Assembly: GCF_000981225.1 (NCBI RefSeq)
Contig: NZ_LAJC01000003.1
Span: 91,466-155,465, forward strand
Length of the DNA stretch: 64,000 nt
Direction of reading: 5' to 3'
Source of the DNA: Allosalinactinospora lopnorensis
GTDB lineage: Bacteria > Actinomycetota > Actinomycetes > Streptosporangiales > Streptosporangiaceae
The number at the start of each line of letters is the position of its first letter. The first letter of the stretch is position 1. Both the position numbers and the translations under genes were made by a program. Under the pieces are notes generated by a model, which made no database searches, was not told where the DNA came from, and worked only from the letters and a program-made list of their open reading frames with translations. This document shows positions 1 through 9,190 of the stretch, piece after piece.

Positions 1-484
1 TGTACGGCAGCCAGATCTCGACGTCCTTCACACGGTCGGGCAGGCCGGTGAACCGGACGGTGCCGACCGGGCCGGGCCGGGTTTCCGCGGACCCGGTGGC
101 CATGTCCATCATCAGGACGTTGCCGCCGGTCACACTGCCCCGACCGGCCGGAAGGCCGTCGACGAGCAGGTCGTACACGCCGTCCGGACGGGGTGGGGCG
201 CCCCGGTAGGCCATCTTGGTGCGGAGCGTGTCCAGCTCGACGGCGGCGGCCCGGGTACGGAACACCAGCCGTACACCGGAGGGCTGGGCCTCCGCCGTGG
301 CCAGTTGCCCGTCGGCGCACTGCGCGCGGGCCCGGGCAGGTAGCCGGTGCGGCAGCACACCGTACTCGGTGCGCTCCAGGTCGAGCGCGCCGCGCAGGAG
401 GTCCGCGGTGACGGGCGTGGTGATCCAGTCCGCCGCCCGGGACGTGGCGGAGGAGCCGGGGACGGGATCGTGCTGGCGGTCCAT
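1..484 (-). CDS. SGNH/GDSL-type esterase/lipase, N-terminal part (3' end outside window)
   Basis: Translating the minus strand from the ATG at 484 gives an open frame that runs off the window start. It begins MDRQHDPVPGSS and contains WITTPVTADLLRGALDLE, then a stretch ending VKDVEIWLPY. This matches the N-terminal carbohydrate-binding-like domain that precedes the SGNH catalytic domain in actinobacterial GDSL-type hydrolases (SsfX3-like N-domain); that assignment is from memory of the family. The catalytic GDSL block is not present here because it lies beyond the window edge. A GAGG lies just upstream of the start. The frame is uninterrupted over 161 codons. Substrate unknown. Confidence 0.8.
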   Translation of the reverse strand, partial: MDRQHDPVPGSSATSRAADWITTPVTADLLRGALDLERTEYGVLPHRLPARARAQCADGQLATAEAQPSGVRLVFRTRAAAVELDTLRTKMAYRGAPPRPDGVYDLLVDGLPAGRGSVTGGNVLMMDMATGSAETRPGPVGTVRFTGLPDRVKDVEIWLPY

Positions 485-572
485 GGCCTCAGCCTGTCAA
501 CCGGATGCCTGATCCGCACACCATTTTCCCGCCCGCCTCCCTCGTGGCCGACGCTCGCCGTCCGCCGGCTGC

Positions 573-734
573 GTGGCGTTGAAGTGCTTCCAGAAGACGG
601 CCCGGTTCCCCTCGGCCGGGGAAGCGCCCGAGGCGGTGGTCGATCACGTGCGGCGCTGCCTGGAACCGGGCGCCGATGCCGATCCCGACCACGGGGCCGG
701 GCGCACCGCGAAATGGCACCGCTGTCAGATCCGC
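573..734 (+). pseudogene. Tn3-family transposase TnpA N-terminal (DUF4158-like) fragment
   Basis: From a GTG at 573 the frame reads ALKCFQKTARFPSA and then RTAKWHRCQIR about 45 codons in. This resembles the DUF4158 start of Tn3-family TnpA, where an L-(K/R)-F-F-x-x-x-x-RFP block is followed by RT-x-(K/W/Y)-HR-x-QIR. After the QIR motif the similarity stops and the frame runs into the neighbouring VOC gene on the other strand, so only about 54 of roughly 1000 residues remain. It is a relic, not a functional transposase. Other pieces of Tn3-type genes lie at 3207-3381 and 38139-38456. Confidence 0.5.
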
Positions 735-816
735 GCCCGCCCGCTGCTGGAGCGGTTCGTCACGGTCGGCTGCCTCGGACGCAAGACCGGCCGAGGCAGC
801 CGCGACTACAGCTGCG

Positions 817-1278
817 TCAGTCCAGGCAGAACTCGTTGCCCTCGGGGTCGGTCATCACGATGTGGCCGGCGCTCATCGGGGGAGTGGGCTCGTGGCGGCG
901 TACCCGCGTCGCTCCCAGGGCGACGAGCCGGTCGCATTCGGCCTCCAGCGCCGCCATCCGCTCCTCTCCCTGCAGTCCGGGAGCCGCACGGACGTCGAGG
1001 TGGACGCGGTTCTTGGCGACCTTGTCCTCCGGCACCTGCTGGAAGAACACCCGTGGGCCGGGCCCGTCCGGGTCCTCGATGGCCGATCTCGTGTTGCGCT
1101 GCTCCTCCGGTACGCCGACCCGCGCGAGGAATTCGTCCCACGCGGCCAGCGGGTCGGCGTCCTCGGGCAGGTCGACTCCGGGCGGGCCGGGGTGAACGTA
1201 GCCCAGTACGTCGCGCCAGAAGGACGACAGTGCCCGCGGGCCGTGGGCGTCGATGGTGACCTGGATGTGGCGGCTCAT
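817..1278 (-). CDS. VOC-family glyoxalase-like protein
   Basis: A 153-residue protein starting MSRHIQVTIDAHGP. It has the single-domain glyoxalase-like/VOC pattern: an early beta strand followed by a helix (ALSSFWRDVLGY), a central RVHLDVRA strand, and the terminal D-P-E-G-N-E-F block typical of this group. Members are metal-dependent lyases, dioxygenases or antibiotic-binding proteins, and the substrate cannot be told from sequence. Its ATG overlaps the stop of the upstream DinB gene by 4 bases, so the two are translationally coupled. A paralogous VOC protein of the same subfamily lies at 37612-37983. Confidence 0.85.
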   Translation of the reverse strand: MSRHIQVTIDAHGPRALSSFWRDVLGYVHPGPPGVDLPEDADPLAAWDEFLARVGVPEEQRNTRSAIEDPDGPGPRVFFQQVPEDKVAKNRVHLDVRAAPGLQGEERMAALEAECDRLVALGATRVRRHEPTPPMSAGHIVMTDPEGNEFCLD

Positions 1279-1862
1279 CGGGTTGCTCCGTTCGTGGCGG
1301 GTTTCGTGTGCGGGTAGAGGTCGCGCAGCAGGCAGACCTCGGACAGGTGGTGGATCAGCTCGCGGTGGATGTGCAGCACCAGATCGGCCATGGGCGCGTC
1401 GGGGTAGGGCTCTTTCGCGCCGACCAGGACCCGCAGCCCGGCCTCGCCGAGGCCGCGCACCCCGGCCAGCCAGACGTCGAGCTGGGCCTCGAGCTGGTCG
1501 AACGCGGTCGCCGCGCTGCCAGCGTATTCCCAGGTCTCATACGACACCGCCGGCGCGCCGAAGTGCGCCGCGTTGCGCGCGGCGAGCACACCGACGGTGA
1601 CGTGCCCGAGTCGCCAGGCGATCGTGGTGAAGGGAGCGGGGACCGGTTCGGGGAAGGCGTAGTCGATGGTGAAGTCCCCGGCACCGGCCTGCACCGGCGC
1701 CGTCGAGCTGCCGCGGGGCCGCACGCTCCAGGCCTCCGGCACCGGCGACCAGAAGTACTCGTCGTCGGTGAGGCCGTCGAGCCGAGCGCGGAGTTGATGG
1801 TTCCAGTGGAACTCCCACTGCTCGCGCAGCGTCCGGTTCCAGTCGAGTTCGTCTGCGTTCAT
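1275..1862 (-). CDS. DinB-like superfamily protein
   Basis: A 195-residue protein, MNADELDWNRTLREQWEFHW, with the four-helix DinB/YfiT layout. His residues that would bind metal lie in WRLGHVTVG near residue 85-90 and in HIHRELIHH near residue 165-170. DinB proteins are putative metal-dependent thiol S-transferases or hydrolases, and the exact substrate is unknown. It is the first gene of a two-gene operon with the VOC protein downstream (ATGA overlap). It is divergent from the WYL regulator starting near 1925, which is therefore the likely controller of the pair. Confidence 0.8.
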   Translation of the reverse strand: MNADELDWNRTLREQWEFHWNHQLRARLDGLTDDEYFWSPVPEAWSVRPRGSSTAPVQAGAGDFTIDYAFPEPVPAPFTTIAWRLGHVTVGVLAARNAAHFGAPAVSYETWEYAGSAATAFDQLEAQLDVWLAGVRGLGEAGLRVLVGAKEPYPDAPMADLVLHIHRELIHHLSEVCLLRDLYPHTKPATNGATR

Positions 1863-1924
1863 GGAGCCACCCTGACACCCCTGGCGGACAGGATCGGTCC
1901 GCTATCTCTGGCAGGGTGGGAGAC

Positions 1925-2914
1925 ATGGACAGGGCAAGCGGTGACGAGCGGGGCACGACGGAGCGGGTGCTCACCCTGCTCGGGCTGCTGCAGCAGCGCT
2001 CGGTCTGGACCGGCCCCGAGCTCGCCGGCCGGCTCGGCGTCACGCCGCGCACGGTGCGGCGTGATATCGAGCGGCTGCGCACGCTCGGCTATCCGGTGCA
2101 AGCCGGCCAGGGTGTCGGCGGCGGCTACCGGCTCGGCCCGGGGCAAGACCTGCCGCCGCTGCTTCTCGACGACGAGGAGGCGATCGCCACCGCGGTCTCG
2201 CTGCTCGCCGGCGCGGCCGCCGGCGCCGACGACGCCGCACTCCGGGCGCTGACCAAGCTCGACCGGGTGCTGCCCACCCGGCTGCGGCACGAGGTGCGGG
2301 CGCTGTCCGGCTCGGTGGAGTTCTTCGGAGCAGGCCGCACTCCGGGCGACCCCGAGGTGCTCATGACACTGGCCAGAGCCTGCCGCGACGAGGTCGAGGC
2401 CGGCTTCGGCTACCCGTCCGGAAGCGAGGTGCGACGGCGACGGGTCGAGCCCTACCGCTTGGTCGCCTCCGACCGACGCTGGTACCTCCTCGCCTACGAC
2501 CTCGACCGCGACGACTGGCGCAGCTTCCGCATCGACCGTATGAGCGATGTGTCGGCACGGACCTGGCGCTTCAGCCCGCGCGCGGCGCCCGACGCGGCGG
2601 CCTACGTCCAGGAGGGGGTGGCGAGTCGGGTCTACCGACACCAGGCGCGCTTCCTCGTGCACGCGTCGGCCGACACGGTGCGCGCGCAGATTCCCGCGTC
2701 GGCGGCCGTGGTACGACGTCGAGGCAGCGAGCTCTGCGAGGTGCTCAGCGGCGCCGAGAACCTCGACTTCGTGCTCATGCACGTGCTCCTGCTGGGGCAC
2801 GACTTCGAGGTACTCGACCCTCCGGAACTCGGCAGGCGCTGTCGCGCGTTGGCGGAAAGGCTGCTGTCGGCCGGTGCAACGATCCCGCCTGTGTCGGACA
2901 TGGGAGAGTCATGA
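1925..2914 (+). CDS. HTH/WYL-domain transcriptional regulator
   Basis: About 329 residues. An N-terminal DeoR-type winged helix (ERVLTLLGLLQQRSVWTG, then GVTPRTVRRDIERLR) is followed by GVGGGYRLGPG and a WYL region in the middle, where VEPYRLVASDRRWYLLAYD carries the W-Y-L signature. WYL domains bind ligands or nucleic acid and control repair, defence or stress genes. The ATG at 1925 is preferred over the GTG at 1916; both are in frame. The 60-base gap to the divergent DinB/VOC pair would hold both promoters. Its stop overlaps the start of a small ORF at 2911. Confidence 0.85.
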   Translation: MDRASGDERGTTERVLTLLGLLQQRSVWTGPELAGRLGVTPRTVRRDIERLRTLGYPVQAGQGVGGGYRLGPGQDLPPLLLDDEEAIATAVSLLAGAAAGADDAALRALTKLDRVLPTRLRHEVRALSGSVEFFGAGRTPGDPEVLMTLARACRDEVEAGFGYPSGSEVRRRRVEPYRLVASDRRWYLLAYDLDRDDWRSFRIDRMSDVSARTWRFSPRAAPDAAAYVQEGVASRVYRHQARFLVHASADTVRAQIPASAAVVRRRGSELCEVLSGAENLDFVLMHVLLLGHDFEVLDPPELGRRCRALAERLLSAGATIPPVSDMGES

Positions 2915-3099
2915 GCCGCGACCAGGAGCGCGACGAGGAAGAGCGGTTCGCGTGGACGGGCGTTGTCGACGGTGTCTACGACCGCAGCCGGGGCGGGTCC
3001 GGTGACAGCGGTAGCAGCCCGCTGCCGGGCTACACGGCGACTCACCGTAGCTACAGGAGTCGCAGGCCAATCGCAGGATCTAGGGGTCAGACCAAGTAA
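2911..3099 (+). CDS. Small hypothetical protein coupled to the WYL regulator
   Basis: A 62-codon frame starts at an ATG overlapping the WYL regulator stop (ATGA), a common sign of translational coupling. The product MSRDQERDEEERFAWTGV is acidic at the N-terminus and then becomes Ser/Arg-rich low-complexity sequence. I do not recognise any domain. The second half may be out of frame or decayed, because it runs towards the resolvase relic at 3207-3381. Treat as hypothetical, possibly truncated. Confidence 0.35.
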   Translation: MSRDQERDEEERFAWTGVVDGVYDRSRGGSGDSGSSPLPGYTATHRSYRSRRPIAGSRGQTK

Positions 3100-3206
3100 G
3101 CCGGAAAGGGGCGACGATCCCCATCCGCTGACACCGGCGGCCTGCGCTCCGATGAAAATCCCTTCAGAGACCCGGCCGGTTCAACAACCGCCGACAGCCG
3201 TTCTCT

Positions 3207-3381
3207 GGGACGACCGGCGGCATTGCCGCCGTCCGGGCCCGCGGCATGCTGCCCAACCCCGAGTACTCAGCGGCCTCCAGCCGCCGAGCTGCTGGGCGTC
3301 AGTCCCTGAACGCTGAACAACCACATCCCCGACCTTAAGGAGCTGCGCGCCCGGAGGGCCCTAACGGCCGTTGACAAAAGC
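3207..3381 (+). pseudogene. Serine resolvase C-terminal helix-turn-helix remnant
   Basis: The plus strand encodes GGIAAVRARGMLPNPEYSAA. After a frame change near 3270-3283 it continues as AELLGVSP, an in-frame TGA at 3307-3309, then TLNNHIPDLKELRARR. Restoring the stop to Gly gives the LLGVSPGTLYNHIPDL-type helix-turn-helix that ends Tn3-family resolvases in actinobacteria (from memory of the family). No catalytic N-terminal domain is present. With one frameshift and one nonsense codon, it is a relic. The rest of the 3100-3417 gap holds nothing else I recognise. Confidence 0.5.
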
Positions 3382-3417
3382 CTCTCCCCCGCGCTCTCGC
3401 CACCCCCGCTGCCCGCG

Positions 3418-5513
3418 TCACTTCGTCGGCAGGAACGGGCTGGGGGCCCCGCTGTGGGAGAGGTAGAGGGCGTCACGCGCCCGGGTGCAGGAGACGAATA
3501 GCAGGTTGCGTTCGCGCTGGAGATTGTGGTCGTGTTCGACGGGGTCCTCCGTGTGGTCGGCGACCCGGGACCCATTGGGAACGAGGTCGGCGTCGACGCC
3601 CACCACCGCCGCGCACCGGAACTCTAGTCCTTTCATCGCGTGCATGGTGCCCACGCGCACCCCGGGGCCCGTGGCGAGTGCGCCGCAGTCGATGGCGGCT
3701 TCCGCCAGCCGCTCGGTCACCGCTTCGGTGACCTTGCGGGTGCGTCCGGCGATTCCGATGGAATCGGCTTCGACACCGTGGGTCAGCCACTCCTCGACCT
3801 GCTCCACCAAGGCGTCGAGCTCGGCGGCGCGGTCGGTGAAGCCACGCACGGTGGGGCGGCGGCCGTGCAGGGGTGAACTGTAGGTGTCGAGGCTGTCCTC
3901 CAGGTCGTCCAGGCCCGTGGCGGGCGCCGTCCCGAGAATCTGGACCGCCCAGGACAGGATCTCCTGGGTGCTGCGGTAGCTGACGGACAGTCTGCGGCTG
4001 CGTCCGCGCACGTTGATGCCGAGCGAAGCCAGCGAGACCCGGTGGTCGTAGATGCGCTGGTGCGGGTCGCCCGCGATGAAAAGGTCGTCGGCGCCCTCGG
4101 CGGCCAGCGCACGGATCAGCCGCCACTTCGCCGGGTTCAGGTCCTGGGCCTCGTCGACGACCACGTGAGCATAGGGGCGGTCGCCGGTGCGCTCCAGGAT
4201 GTCGGCGGCCTCCGCCGCCACCTGGGTGAACGTCCACTGGTTGGCCTGGACCATCTGCTCGGTGGCGGCCAGCACGACGCGCCAGACGGCGCGCCTCTGA
4301 TCAGTGCTGAGCCGGCTGCCACGCCCGCGCCGCCGGGCCTGCAGGTAGGCCCGTTCGGTGCGCAGCCCCTGGGCGAGAATCACCTGCTCCCATTCGGCCA
4401 GCAGGAACGCGCCGGAGAACCCACTGTCCGCGCCGGCCTCGTCCCAGAGCCGTTCGAGGTCCCGGGAACGCGGGAATCCCGGGGCTGTTCCGCGCTCCGT
4501 CGTGACCACCTCGTGGGCGACCTTGTCAAGGTTGCGCACGTCCACGCGCTCCCGCTGCGCCGGTTCGGAGATGAGCAGCTCGACCTGGGAGCGCAGCGCC
4601 GCGTCAAGGGTCCTGGTGAATGTCGTCAGCAGGATCTGCGGCGGACCGGAGTCGTAGCGGGAGGCAAGGTGCGCCACCCGGTGCACCGCGGTGACCGTCT
4701 TCCCGGTGCCCGCGCCGCCGGTGACCATCGCGGGGCCGTTGAAGCCGGACCGGTAGGCGATCTTGCGCTGCTGCGGGTGCAGGAACACCCGCCACAGGTC
4801 GAACGCCGCCTCCAGCATGTCCCGCAGGTTCTCCGGTCCCTCCACGAACACGGCCTGCCCGGGGGTGCGCCGGATCGCCGTGGTGAGGTCGTCGGGGTCG
4901 ATCCGGTCGGGGGCGACCTCCTCCACCAGGTTCTTGGCGACCTCGGCCCACGCCTCCTCCGGCGTCATCCCTGACGCAAGGGCCACCAGGCGTCGTACTG
5001 GCCGCCCGGAAGCATCTTCGCCATCGCCTCCAGGTGTGCCTCCGACGTCAGCAGCCGCACGATCGGCAACGAGTCCGCGTCGACGCCCAGCCGCACCAGG
5101 TCGGTATCGGAAACCCGGTTGAACAGCCGCGCGGACTCGGCTCCGGCGAGTTCCTCCAGGGCGGGGGTGAGGCTTTCCAACGCTGTCTCGTCCCGGACCT
5201 CCAGCACCCCCAGTGCCTGGTTGACCGAGAACCGCTTACTGCGGATGTAGGCGTAGGCCTCATCGTGGGGCAGAACAGTGACCAGCAGGTAGGTATCCCC
5301 GGATTCAGGGGCGAGCACCACGCCCCGGTAGCCCAGCGTGATCCGCAGCGTGCACGCCCGCGGATCACGCGCGTCGGTGACCTTCTCCAGGTGACCGCCG
5401 GCGTAGTACACCTCCGCGAACTTCTGGAGCGCCTCGTCGACAGCCTTCTGCACCCGTTTGTCCAGCTTCGCGTACCGGCTCAGGAAGTCCTTGTCGATCG
5501 CGAGCTGAGGCAT
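3418..5513 (-). CDS. RelE-like N-terminal domain fused to UvrD/REP-type DNA helicase (one frameshift near 4980)
   Basis: The preferred start is the ATG at 5513 (MPQLAIDKDFLSRYAKLDK), with AGAGGACC upstream. The first ~100 residues look like a RelE/ParE-type toxin fold. The rest is a superfamily 1A helicase with Walker A GGAGTGKT (~residue 265), DEAQD Walker B, an SVSYRSTQEI motif, a GTMHAMKGLEF motif V block and terminal LLFVSCTRARDALYLS. The two halves lie in different frames joined at about 4980. Restoring one C in the GCCTGGTGG context gives a continuous DALVALASGM, so this is most likely one ~698-residue protein with an assembly indel. Last gene of the McrBC cassette; it probably unwinds or processes invading DNA. 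Confidence 0.85.
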
Positions 5514-5723
5514 GGGGGTCCTCTCTGCGTGGGGGCTGAAGGTTCTCGCCCCCCGTTCAATGCGGCTGTTGACGGGGACGCGGTGGTAGTCCACCAGTGC
5601 GTGCGTCGTATTGCTGTCGAAACGTCGAAATCGCCCGTCCCACGGTAGGGCGCCGAGCGCGACGTTCGGTTCCGCGGACACCGCGGGGTTCGGTCCGCCT
5701 TTTCGGTTCGAGACCCGGCGCGG

Positions 5724-6947
5724 CTATGCCCGCTGCACTGCGCCGTCGCGCATGCGCTCGGCGATGTGCGCGATCTGCGCCAGCACCTCCCCGGGCGCGC
5801 GGTCCAGGTCGAGGACGTGCTGGTGGACGGCGATCCGAGTCCCGCCGTTGATGTGGTGTGCGCGTGGCCCGGCCTCGGGTCCGGACGCGTAGATCAGGTG
5901 CCCCTCCGCTAGGTCCAGCGCTGTGCAGTAGGCCAGCATCTGGTAGACGTCGGAGTCGGTGCCGCCGGTTCTGGCGGTTTTGTACTTGGCGTCGGCGACG
6001 GCCGCCGGCATCGGTCGGCCGTCGGGGCTCTGCCGGTAGTAGAGCAGGTCGGGGCGCAACGGCATGGCTCGTGCGCGGTCGAGGTGGTGCCGGGTGTCCT
6101 GGGAGGCGCAGTGGCCGCCGTAGGGGTGCAGGGCATCGGTCAGCGCCCGGGTCAGGAAGTCCTCGTAGACCTGCCACATGCGCAGCACCAGCCCCTCAGC
6201 GCGTAGGGTGCGCGCTTGGTCCAGCTCATAGGAACCGCCGCGCAGCACGAGTTCGGCCAGACCCAGCGGTGCCCGGTAGCGCGCGTTGAGGCGGCTCGCC
6301 CGCCATTCGGGCAGCGGCTGACCGGCGACCAGAGCGGTGACGCCGTCCAACCGGTGCACCACCCGGTGCAGCAGGGCCCGGGCGGTGCCGTCCAGTCGGG
6401 GCAGGCGCAGCAGCCGGCGGGCCGCTGCGAGCAGGATTCGGTTCTCCGGTGTATCGGGGGTGTAGTCGTCGTAGACGACCTCGACCGGCAGCAGGGCGCC
6501 GAATCGCCGCCGGATCTGCTCGGATTCGCGAAGGCGGCCGCGGACCACCGGCAGCGCCTCCTCAACGGTGCGGTAGCCCAGCAGTACTCCACGGGTGAGC
6601 GCGCGGTCGGCCATGCGGGCGAACGCCGAGGCGATCGCCGGCAGCAGATCGGTGTGCTCGTGGGAGTCGACGGGGTGGCGGTGCCAGTGGAGTCCGTGCT
6701 GGGCGTAGCCGAGCAGGAAGAACAGTCGCCGGATCGGGAGTTTCGGTGCGACTCGCAGCTCGACGGAGGCGTCCTTGTGGCCCACGTGGACGGCGCCGAC
6801 CAGGCCCCTGTCGGCGGTGAGCGTCCAGGAGCCTCCCGAGTCGGGCCGCATCGACACCAGTTCGCACGCCGCCAGGGCGGCGGCCTGCCCGGGGCTCACC
6901 CGCACACCGGGCAGGGGAACGTACTCGACCAGTTCGATCCGGGTCAT
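5724..6947 (-). CDS. mcrC: McrC-family nuclease subunit of a type IV restriction system
   Basis: A 407-residue protein beginning MTRIELVEYVPLPGVRVS. The N-terminal half matches the McrC beta-rich and helical region (VAPKLPIRRLFFLLGYA, YDDYTPDTPENRIL). The C-terminal half carries the PD-(D/E)xK nuclease core: LRPDLLYYR followed by AVADAKYKT, giving D...D-x-K. In McrBC, McrC cleaves DNA when activated by the McrB motor after recognition of modified cytosines. Its start overlaps the mcrB stop by 4 bases, as expected for a strictly coupled pair. A 210-base gap separates it from the downstream helicase gene. Confidence 0.9.
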   Translation of the reverse strand: MTRIELVEYVPLPGVRVSPGQAAALAACELVSMRPDSGGSWTLTADRGLVGAVHVGHKDASVELRVAPKLPIRRLFFLLGYAQHGLHWHRHPVDSHEHTDLLPAIASAFARMADRALTRGVLLGYRTVEEALPVVRGRLRESEQIRRRFGALLPVEVVYDDYTPDTPENRILLAAARRLLRLPRLDGTARALLHRVVHRLDGVTALVAGQPLPEWRASRLNARYRAPLGLAELVLRGGSYELDQARTLRAEGLVLRMWQVYEDFLTRALTDALHPYGGHCASQDTRHHLDRARAMPLRPDLLYYRQSPDGRPMPAAVADAKYKTARTGGTDSDVYQMLAYCTALDLAEGHLIYASGPEAGPRAHHINGGTRIAVHQHVLDLDRAPGEVLAQIAHIAERMRDGAVQRA

Positions 6948-9052
6948 GCCTGCGGCGCCGTTCCGCCGTCCAGGCCGAGTTGCGCGCGCAGCGCCGCCAG
7001 GCCGTACAGCTCCTCGACGTCGACCCCGTCACCGTAGTGGTGCTCCTCCAGGAGAGGGAGGATCTGGTGGCGCCACACCCGTTCGAGGCCGCGCGGATGG
7101 GAGTGGACGGCCTTGCGCATCAGGTAGGAGGGGCCGATGCGGAAGTCGCGGTCGTCGATCCGGTTGTTGAGCTCGGTCAGCAGTCGTGCCGCGTCGTCGG
7201 GTAGACCGTGCCGGGCCAGCCACCGTCCCAGGACGGCGTCTGCGGGTCCGATGCTGGGGTGCAGTTCCAGGAACCAGAAGCGGCGGCGCATGGCCGCGTC
7301 GACGAGCGCGATGGAACGGTCGGCCGTGTTCATCGTCGCGAGGATGACGATGTTCTTCGGCAGGGTGAAGCCGAGACCGTTGTCGGAGCCGTAGAGCAGG
7401 TTCACCGACTTACCGCGGTACTCCAGTAGGAAGTACAGCTCGCCGAATATCTTGGCCAGGTTGCCGCGGTTGATCTCGTCGATGATCAGCACGAAGGGCT
7501 CGCCGGGGTGTTTGCGGGCGGCATCGGCGAGTATACGCAGCGGCCCGTGGGTGAGTTCGAAGGTCGCGCCCTGCCCGTCGGAGACCGGCCGGGGCCGGTA
7601 GCCCTCGAAGAAGTCCTCGTAGGAGTAGGCGGGGTGGAACTGGACGAGCTGTACGTTCTCCGGTTTGCCGCCGGTGAGGTGCCTGGCCAGTTCTTGGGCG
7701 ACGTAGGTCTTTCCGGTGCCGGGCGGGCCGTAGAAGATCAGCTGCGGCTGGTCCCGCAGCAGGTCGATGCATTCCTGCACCCAGTCCTGGTCGAACAGGA
7801 GTGCCTCGGCGAGCTCGGCGTCGGCGTCAGGCAGGGAGAAGGCGCGTTCGGTGACCGGCTGCTCGGGTTCCACGCCCAGCAGTTTTTCCAGGTCGCCGAC
7901 GAACTCGGTGAGGTCGATGACGACGGCGTCGGGGTTGGTCAACCGGTTCGACGCCTCCTCGGGGAGGTCGTCGGTGTAGTCGAGCGGATCGTCGGTCTTG
8001 TGCCAGGTCACCGCCCTCTGCAGGTTGGCCCGACCGCCGGTGCTGGCGGTGTAGTCGGGCGGCCCGTCGATGACGCCGATGTAGATCGAGGCTCCGTCGT
8101 TGGTCAGCACGATGTCGCCGGGGCGCATCCGTGTGAGGAAGGCGTGGTATTCCCGGGTGAGTTTGTCGCGTTCGGCGGCGCCGGCGTGGGCGTATGCGTC
8201 GTCGACCGCGGCGGCGATTTCTTCTCGGGCGCTTCCGCGGGGAACCTCCCGGAGCCGGGAGGCCGGCAGCGAACACACCCCCTGCGGCAGCCACAGGGAC
8301 CGGACCAGGTTCGTGCCCTGGACGCTGGACCCGCGCACCAGCCAGGCGCGGCGCTTGGTCGTGTCCTCGGTGCCGGCTTCGGCGGTCGTGTCGGTCAGGT
8401 GCTGGGCCAGGTCGGCTTTGGTGAGGCGCCGATGGGGAACCGCGCGGCCGTTGGGGCCGGTGACACCGTCGGTTTCGAGCAGGCTGTCGGCGAGGGCGCG
8501 TTCGTCCGAGGTGGGGTGCGCGCTTTCGGGCGGCGCCCCGTTCTCGTTGAGCAGGCGGTGCCAGCCTTCGGGGCGGATGGCGTACAACCGTTGTGCCAGG
8601 AGTTCGGCGGGAACCTCCACCTGGGAGGCGAGTTCGTCCGCTTGCACCCAGGTCCCCTCCGGCAGTGCGGAGAGGAGACTCTCGGCCAGCTCGAATCTGC
8701 TCCGTTTCCCATACCAGGTCTGGTAGAGCCGGTGAAGTTCGCTGGACCAGGAGTCCGGGTCGGGGTGGCTGTGGAGGGACGCCCGCCCGGCGCCGGTGAC
8801 GCACCAGGTGCCGTTGCCGTCCTTGCGCAGCCAGCCGACGTTGACCATCCCGGAGGAACGCCATTGCAGGAAGGTGAGCGGGCCACTCGTGGCACGTCCC
8901 TGAGCGGCCCAGTCGTCCTCCACGGAGGGGTGGCGCTCTTTGACGCGTTCCCACAGGGCGTCCTTGTGCATCCCTTCCCCCTCGGGCAGGTCCGCCAGGA
9001 CCTCGACCGCTGTGCGGGCAATGGCGTTGTCGATCCGCTGGGTGGGGGGCAT
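6944..9052 (-). CDS. mcrB: McrB-type AAA+ motor with N-terminal Mrr_N-like winged helix and EVE-like domain
   Basis: I start it at the ATG at 9052 (MPPTQRIDNAIARTAVEVL), preceded by AGGAGA; an in-frame extension to 9184 looks non-coding. About 702 residues. A winged-helix region lies near residues 10-80 (HKDALWERVKERHPSVEDDW), an EVE/PUA-like reader region near 320-350 (RPGDIVLTNDGASIYIGVI), and a McrB/MoxR-type AAA+ domain from ~435. The AAA+ domain has Walker A GPPGTGKT (~443), Walker B FVLIIDEINRGN and sensor region ATMNTADRSIALVDAAMRRR. EVE domains bind modified bases in related systems; here that is inferred. It is the GTP/NTP-driven translocase and specificity subunit, coupled to McrC by ATGA. 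Confidence 0.88.
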   Translation of the reverse strand: MPPTQRIDNAIARTAVEVLADLPEGEGMHKDALWERVKERHPSVEDDWAAQGRATSGPLTFLQWRSSGMVNVGWLRKDGNGTWCVTGAGRASLHSHPDPDSWSSELHRLYQTWYGKRSRFELAESLLSALPEGTWVQADELASQVEVPAELLAQRLYAIRPEGWHRLLNENGAPPESAHPTSDERALADSLLETDGVTGPNGRAVPHRRLTKADLAQHLTDTTAEAGTEDTTKRRAWLVRGSSVQGTNLVRSLWLPQGVCSLPASRLREVPRGSAREEIAAAVDDAYAHAGAAERDKLTREYHAFLTRMRPGDIVLTNDGASIYIGVIDGPPDYTASTGGRANLQRAVTWHKTDDPLDYTDDLPEEASNRLTNPDAVVIDLTEFVGDLEKLLGVEPEQPVTERAFSLPDADAELAEALLFDQDWVQECIDLLRDQPQLIFYGPPGTGKTYVAQELARHLTGGKPENVQLVQFHPAYSYEDFFEGYRPRPVSDGQGATFELTHGPLRILADAARKHPGEPFVLIIDEINRGNLAKIFGELYFLLEYRGKSVNLLYGSDNGLGFTLPKNIVILATMNTADRSIALVDAAMRRRFWFLELHPSIGPADAVLGRWLARHGLPDDAARLLTELNNRIDDRDFRIGPSYLMRKAVHSHPRGLERVWRHQILPLLEEHHYGDGVDVEELYGLAALRAQLGLDGGTAPQA

Positions 9053-9190
9053 CGGGACTCTCCTAGGACAGCCGGAGGCGGGCGTAAAAAACGAGCGGGG
9101 AACCCCATGGTGCCCGAGAGGGACGACAGCTATGTCACGGAAGCGGAGAAGGCGCACGGCGGTCGTGCGATCCTCGGCTCGCACGGTGTT

